Origin: Pomacea canaliculata | Lineage: Eukaryota; Mollusca; Gastropoda; Architaenioglossa; Ampullariidae | Direction: 5' to 3' | Length of the DNA stretch: 64,000 nt | NCBI RefSeq assembly: GCF_003073045.1 | Contig: NC_037591.1 | Coordinates: 20,741,319-20,805,318 of the forward strand | Part shown: one piece after another, positions 58,901 through 64,000 of the stretch | Layout: each line of letters begins with the position of its first letter | Numbering within the stretch: position 1 is the first letter of the stretch | Notes under the pieces: model-generated | The model's database searches: none | Told to the model about the DNA's origin: nothing | Seen by the model: only the letters and a program-made list of their open reading frames with translations | Made by a program: the position numbers and the translations under genes

Positions 58901-60334
58901 TGATAACCCTTCCTTGTTCTTAGCATTGATCAAGGCATTGTTCTCGATAAGCTTTTTAATAATGTTAAAATAGCCATAACAACTCGCGAACATCAGAGGT
59001 GTGTTTAAAAAAGAGTCCTGGGCATCTACCAATGCTTTGTTTGAGAGAAGAATGTCTACAACTCTTTTATTTGGTTGCAAACAGGCCAGATGCAGTGGGG
59101 TCTGTGCCACTGTATTCTTTGCTTCTACTTTAGCCTTGTATTGAAGAAAAAGTTTCACAAGATTTTTTTGTCCAACGTACGACACGAGATGTAAGGCCGT
59201 CATTTTGAATTCGTCTTCAGTATTAACATCACAATTATTGTTTACCAGTAATATAATGATGCCACTGCAATCCTTAAGCCTAGAGACGAGATCACCTGTA
59301 ACACTCGACCTTCCCTCGAGCCTTGCTTGGGAAATCACGTGTGCAAGGTGCACGCAAGCCAGAAGCAATGGTGTTCTTCTCTGGATGGTTACAGCGTTTA
59401 AGTTTGCGTTCTTCCGTATCAGTATTTCCACGGCTTCTTTGCATCCCCAAAAACAAGCACCGTGTAGAGGTGAAAAGCCAAGCACGTCAGCTGCCTCTAT
59501 GTCTGCATTGTGGTCGATCAGTAAACTCACGACTTCCCAGCGATTACGAGCACTTGCGACATGAAGAGGTGTTGCGCCCTGATTGTTTCTGGCATTTATG
59601 TCAGCTTTGTTCTGAAGTAAAGTCGTTACCACGCTGGTGTTGTCAAACTGACATGCAGCATGCAGTGGTGACCACATGACAGCATTAACAGCATTTACAT
59701 CGGCTCCTTTGTTTACCAGAAGCTTCACGACATCTCCGTGGCCTCTGCAGCATGCAAAAAACAGTGCTGTTTGTCCCCCTACCGCATCCCTTGCATCAAT
59801 GTGCGCTCCGTGTGCCAACAAAATTGTAACTACCTCAGCATGTCCATTCCAGCTAGCAATATGGAGGGGTGTTACCCCATTCCTTGTCTCCTGGACATTG
59901 ACACCAGCTGCAAGTAGCTTCTTAAGAACTCCAACTTCACCGTTTTCGCACGCCAGGAAAAGTTTACTCACTGCGTCATCGAACTTCACGCTGCCAGGCT
60001 GGAAAGCGCCTTGCTTTTCATTTGAAAGAAAAGCCTCCAAAACTGGTTTCTTTATCTGAGATTGTAGATTATTTGTGTATTCGTGTACACTTGCTATCCC
60101 TAGGTCTTTTTGAATATTCGACATTACTTCTGGATTTTTCAGCTTCATGAGGTGCTCCATATTTGACGAAGTGACCCATTTGGGGGTTTCGACATTACTG
60201 TTTCCAATTCTTTCCAAGTTTTCGATTAGGTTCTTGTAGTAGTTTTCTCCCCTCTCTCCCGAAAATGTGAAACTCAGATCTTTGCTGATTTCCCCGGGTG
60301 ATCTAATATTACCGATGGCCACTTCCTTCTCCAT
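49847..60334 (-). CDS. Giant ankyrin-repeat ZU5-UPA protein, copy 2
   Basis: Five coding exons on the minus strand: 55,439-60,334; 53,434-53,607; 53,037-53,276; 52,626-52,741; 49,847-50,099, giving 1,892 aa. Small-exon lengths (174, 240, 116) and phases equal those of copy 1. Residues 1-120 hold the leader (ETPKW). About 32 ankyrin repeats lie at 122-1184, with the same insertion in repeat 7. The ZU5 domain starts near 1342 and differs from copy 1 at roughly ten residues through to the end of the large exon. The UPA-like and C-terminal helical parts are close to identical to copy 1. The ankyrin array is far more diverged and lacks three repeats present in copy 1, while repeat 15 is short (MMWGASE). 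The frame is intact and the protein looks functional. No signal peptide or membrane segment is seen. The role is inferred only from domain type: ligand-binding array plus ZU5-UPA signalling platform. Confidence 0.9.
50491..52249 (+). mobile_element. Copy-2-specific segment containing a LINE 3' relic
   Basis: Copy 1 has only a C-run at this place (32,270-32,280). At about 51,180-51,900 the plus strand reads, in shifted frames, RKQRLFLLKKLKYFFVSQRL, LPVKDK and TSSHQYCVPACGINRRLPF, then a short 3' UTR ending in AATAAAGTTGAATTAC. This is the C-terminal end of a CR1/L2-type LINE polymerase. The other roughly 1 kb (50,491-51,180 and beyond 51,900) is unassigned. It is an insertion in copy 2 or a deletion in copy 1. 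Confidence 0.65.
54060..54620 (-). mobile_element. Tc1-like transposase relic in intron 2, copy 2
   Basis: It includes the reading LTGVAYKDNILQHLVLTVML and the same C-terminal pieces as the copy-1 relic at 34,090-34,640. It is broken by several stops and shifts. Confidence 0.75.
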
Positions 60335-60714
60335 TTTTCAAAATTTGTCGATTTTTAAGTGGTAAGTTTTGAGACTTAAAAGAATTTATTCAAAGCTGAT
60401 TCCAGATTGTGACATCTTGAGGTTATTCGCCTGATTAGGAAACAAACAAGAGGATATTAAAGTAATTATCTTAAACTGTCTCGTTTATCTTAATTGCGTA
60501 TTAATCTATGTCCTCCGGTCTATGAACGTCATATATTAACTTTAAATAACTATTTACAGACAGATTGGACAGTATATAATAAAAACGTGTCGAGCCGTAG
60601 AGATGACCGTTAGACTGATATATGTGTGTGTAAATAAATACATGCATATACGTTCAATCGGAGTTGAGAGAGAGAGAGAAGATATAACAGCATTATCCAG
60701 GTCCACAGGATCCA

Positions 60715-60806
60715 TAGTGTCCAAAAAATTGGGATCCAAACATTTTGCGCGGCTTAAGTGAATTCGCGGTTTACCGGCCCGCGGCTTAATGGCTCTACAC
60801 TGTACT
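60715..60806. mobile_element. Possible pogo/Tc1-like terminal fragment
   Basis: On the minus strand the end reads TACAGTGTAGAGCCATTAAG followed by repeated short CCGCG/TTAA-type units (GCCGCGGGCC, CCGCGAATTCAC, GCCGCGC). This resembles a TA-flanked inverted end of pogo-type elements. The opposite end was not found. Confidence 0.3.
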
Positions 60807-61831
60807 CGTAATTTCCGACAGTATCTGCAACCCGCTCACGTTTTTCTGTGCATTTAAGTGTGGATTTAAAACAAGGTAATACGAAAAACGAGCGGCATCA
60901 GAACCGTATCCAGGTTGTTGTGAAGCATTGTTGTAAAATGGAAACTGCTGTTATAAAGCATTCCCGGTAGAAAGCATCTATCAAACGTTTTCGCCATTTC
61001 GCTGCTTACAGCAGTGCTGCTTGCTTCTTACCGACAGATGCTCGTTCAGGTATGTGTGTGTGCTGTGAAGGTACAGGTGGGATTTCGCGACATTATTAAG
61101 TGGACAATATGTACGAACGTTGACCAAGTTTGGAGAAACATTGGCCTATATTTGTCTGGTTTAGAAGGGATTTTAGCAGTGATCATAATTTATAAACCGA
61201 GAGCTGGACAGACGACACCTGACAGGGGTGGTAGTTGTGTGGTGAAATGTTCGTTTGTCACCGCTGCAGCGAGTCTTGGGCTCAGTCTCGGAGGATGGCG
61301 TACTACTGTCTCGATGTGGCACATGTTGACCGTCGGGGGGTTCTCTTCGCGTACAGTACTTTTGTCCTCCATAACATACAAATCTACAAGTGCTAAATCA
61401 TTGCATGCACTAGCATTTAACTGCTCTCAACCAGGCGATATCATCTGACTAATCGCTGTGTTTTCGGGTAGGCGCTATCGCAACTGCTCGATAACAGACA
61501 TGTTTCCTACTTGTGCTTGCGTGGCACGAAAAGCTGTTCATGGCCGGTTGCCGTCTCGCAACAACAAAACCAAAGAGAAGAAATCTGAATGGCGAATTCA
61601 ATGTCCCTTTTGTACATTCTTGAGGTCATATAAGATAAATACGATAAAAAATAACTTCCTGTCTGCAAAAAACTATTAATAGTTTTAAGAAGGAACGCTA
61701 CTTGAATTCACCTTTTAATAAGACGACGGTACGTGGGAAAATAAATCCTTAGCACACTACTACAGTATATGAAATTCAAAGAAGAAAAACATTCTGAACT
61801 TTTTAGATATAAATGGCTGATGAAAACTTAC

Positions 61832-62160
61832 ATTTTTGCTTGCAGTTCTGTAGCTTTTGTCAGTGAGGTGCCTAATGTCCTTGTTGAAGTGATCTAAGAA
61901 CTCATTGAAGTTCCTATAACAATTTAAGAGATCCTGTTCAAATCGCTGACACAAAGTACCATTTCCACAATAACAGCTTGTGAAGTATCACAAACACAGG
62001 TGGACTGATGATCAGTTCAAAATTTCCCGATGAAAATTCTCACTATGGCGACACAAGGACATGATTGAAAGGCTTCTTCCGCTATACGCCTCAGCTTTGA
62101 GCATGCGCAATCACTTGGATACGCTCGGAAAGCTGCTACTTTCGATTTCCTTTCCTGCTA
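61832..62160 (-). promoter_or_regulatory. 5' non-coding exon and promoter region of ANK-ZU5-UPA copy 2
   Basis: A donor (GCAAAAAT/GTAAGT) ends the exon at 61,832 and pairs with the acceptor GTTTGTTTCCTAATCAG at about 60,432. Exon 2 then carries a nine-codon upstream frame (MSQSGISFE) before the main ATG. The block ATGTCCTTGTGTCGCCAT and the preceding GAAAGTAG...GTATCCAAG..GCGCAT are shared with copy 1, while the intervening exon sequence is strongly changed. Confidence 0.5.
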
Positions 62161-63721
62161 ACTCGACTTTTATTTAGAATGTTGAAACAAACTCCAAAAG
62201 TGTTTTAAACAGAAAAGCAAGTGAAATGTCGTTTTAAATTACCCACAAAGTGTATTTCTCAATTTTTTCATTACACTAACCGTTAAATCCCGCTCATTCT
62301 TTTTTTCAAGATAGCTAGCTAAAAATGAAACGAAAATATGATTTTCTCAAAATATAAATACAGGCAAATGTATCCCACCTCCCCCTGCATTAGGATTTGT
62401 CGGATTCTTCTGCCTCTTGTTGGCTTCGGTGACTGTATACTTGTTAGAATGTGGGTTTTACATATACATGTATAACTTAGGTACTGTTCCCTAAAGTTAT
62501 CATGCATCACAAAGAAATTAATCGTTGTGTGGGAGGGTGTTTGTGCGTATTGCTTTAATGGGTGGCTAGCAGGGTGTGACTGCTTAACAAAGCATTCCAC
62601 TACTTATAATCTTCCAAATGATGGACAAATATATGGGGCTACTACACCTGTCTCCGCGGAAAAAAAAAATTGGTCTCGTTCCTCGTCCACCATAAGAGCT
62701 TATTCACATAACTACTTGTTGTGGCAAGTAAAATTCTTAGAAAATGAGACGCGACGTTTATGATAAGTGTCCACGCTTTAAGTTTCATTTGTATTTTTAT
62801 ATTTGACCACCTTTTTAATTTGGGGGTTTTGGGGTGAAGTGGTGTGGAACCGGGAGTTTTGTACTTTAACACACTATTAAGATATACCAAATGAGATATA
62901 GAAATGTAGTGTTTTTGATACCTATATGCACAAAAAGAAATAAATGCCATGATCTACTTGTTTTACACAGTCTTTTGATAACAGATAAACGTCAGATCCT
63001 GAAATATTTGTCAATAGGTTTTCATTATAAAAATTTACATTCTCATCTTGTAACAGTGAAACTAAGCAAATCGTCATAAGATTAAATGAAAGATAAATGT
63101 CTATTAACCATACATAATCAAAGCCTGAATGAAAGTTGTTTTTTTTACCAAACTAAGCTATTTCCTTTGTCTTCATCCAGATTCCACATTCAAGTCTTTC
63201 GAAAATCTGTACTGTCCAAAGTGCAAGTAAAATTGAAAGTTCTTAGCTCTGGTACTGTAAAGAAGCCAGACTAAAAAAAAATAAATAAACAAACTAAAGA
63301 AATCAACTGTCTTGTATAACCATATTGGAAGTATCACATAATAAACAATCACCAAGTGGCAATTACAAATATAAAAGTCAATGAATATGAACTCAAGAAA
63401 CAACGCAAGTTGTCGGATAACAGAAACCAACACCAACACTAAATTTTGAAACATCACGAATATTGTGGTGAGGTCTCACCAAGTTTCAGTCACTGAAGTT
63501 GACTGGGACCTGCAATATGTCACAAACATCAAACTTATTTAACTAAATCTGCATACCCAGAAAATCAATAAAATAAAAAGAATCAAAATCAAACTTAGGT
63601 GTATCTGGTGTTTGAAACAAACCATACATTTTCTTTCCCACATGTGAGTGAGCGTTTGTTCCATTTATACAAAATACACACTGAAAGCCCTGTGGGAGGG
63701 GAACAGAGAAATTGATGTTTT
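62161..63721. other. Non-coding AT-rich stretch
   Basis: No gene, transposon terminus or RNA gene is recognised. Confidence 0.4.
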
Positions 63722-63893
63722 ATGCCAAGCCAGCAACTAAGGCTATATCATAGCAAGACAGCCAGCCCTGTAAAATACACCACATGCAAAAGAAAGAATA
63801 GTAAGCCTAAGGCAAGAACTGAACCAGGACAGCCAACCCTCAATGTATTAGTGACAGGCGCTAACCTTTGCACCACCAGACTGCCCTCTAAAA
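63722..63893 (-). repeat. tRNA-derived SINE
   Basis: On the minus strand it reads GGCAGTCTGGTGGTGCAAAG, GTTAGCGCCTGTCAC (A-box region), GTTGGCTGTCCTGGTTCAGT (B-box region), and ends GATATAGCCTTAGTTGCTGG. It is the same family as 17,901-18,072. Confidence 0.75.
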
Positions 63894-64000
63894 GCCCTGG
63901 GTATTCATAAACAATTTTGTTTGATATACATCATCAGTAACAAAGCCAAAACAACAGATGCCACAATATACTTTCATCAAGTTATATCATTAAAAGACTT

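Noticed and set aside
1-64000. Retrovirus-like, Polinton or CRISPR elements
   Set aside because: No long terminal repeats, capsid/envelope/integrase motifs or regularly spaced repeat-spacer arrays were seen; the tandem arrays present lack unique spacers.

Overview
This looks like nuclear DNA of an invertebrate animal: sparse, intron-containing genes with GT-AG splicing, long AT-rich non-coding stretches, microsatellites and many short DNA transposons (hAT, Mutator-like, Tc1/mariner), LINE relics and a tRNA-derived SINE. A Shaw/Shab-like Kv channel and very large ankyrin-repeat genes would fit a lophotrochozoan, most likely a gastropod mollusc. That assignment is inference; nothing in the sequence fixes the species.

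Layout. 1-4.6 kb: non-coding, with a degenerate minisatellite, a CRE + TATA promoter candidate and a 449-bp hAT MITE. 4.6-8.8 kb (+): a five-exon Kv potassium channel gene. 8.8-14.8 kb: AT-rich, no convincing gene. 14.8-16.9 kb (-): a four-exon C2H2 zinc-finger gene, 445 aa. 17.9-19.5 kb: a SINE and a decayed hAT transposase. 20.0-21.6 kb (-): the last exon of a GC-rich ankyrin-repeat gene. 21.6-27.4 kb: non-coding, with small repeats. 27.4-62.1 kb: a tandem pair of very large minus-strand genes with their flanks. Copy 1 has coding exons at 31,637-40,750 (2,007 aa) and copy 2 at 49,847-60,334 (1,892 aa). 62.1-64 kb: non-coding, with a SINE.

The main feature is the tandem pair. Both encode a conserved N-terminal segment, about 35 or 32 ankyrin repeats, a charged linker, a ZU5 domain, a UPA-like domain split over three exons, and a short helical C-terminus. 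The exon structures match base for base in phase. Divergence is mosaic. From about 9 kb downstream of the ankyrin coding region up to the ZU5 domain the copies are nearly identical. The ankyrin array, N-terminus, first intron and promoter are strongly diverged, and whole repeats have been gained or lost. This is the pattern expected if a constant ZU5-UPA signalling end has been homogenised or freshly duplicated while the ankyrin array diversified. It resembles innate sensor families, but no function is shown by sequence alone. Copy-specific transposon insertions (at least four in copy 1, three in copy 2, several with intact target-site duplications) post-date the homogenisation and give a relative clock.

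No rRNA, tRNA gene, CRISPR array, retrovirus-like element or bacterial operon was recognised. All gene models were made by eye from splice signals and reading frame.
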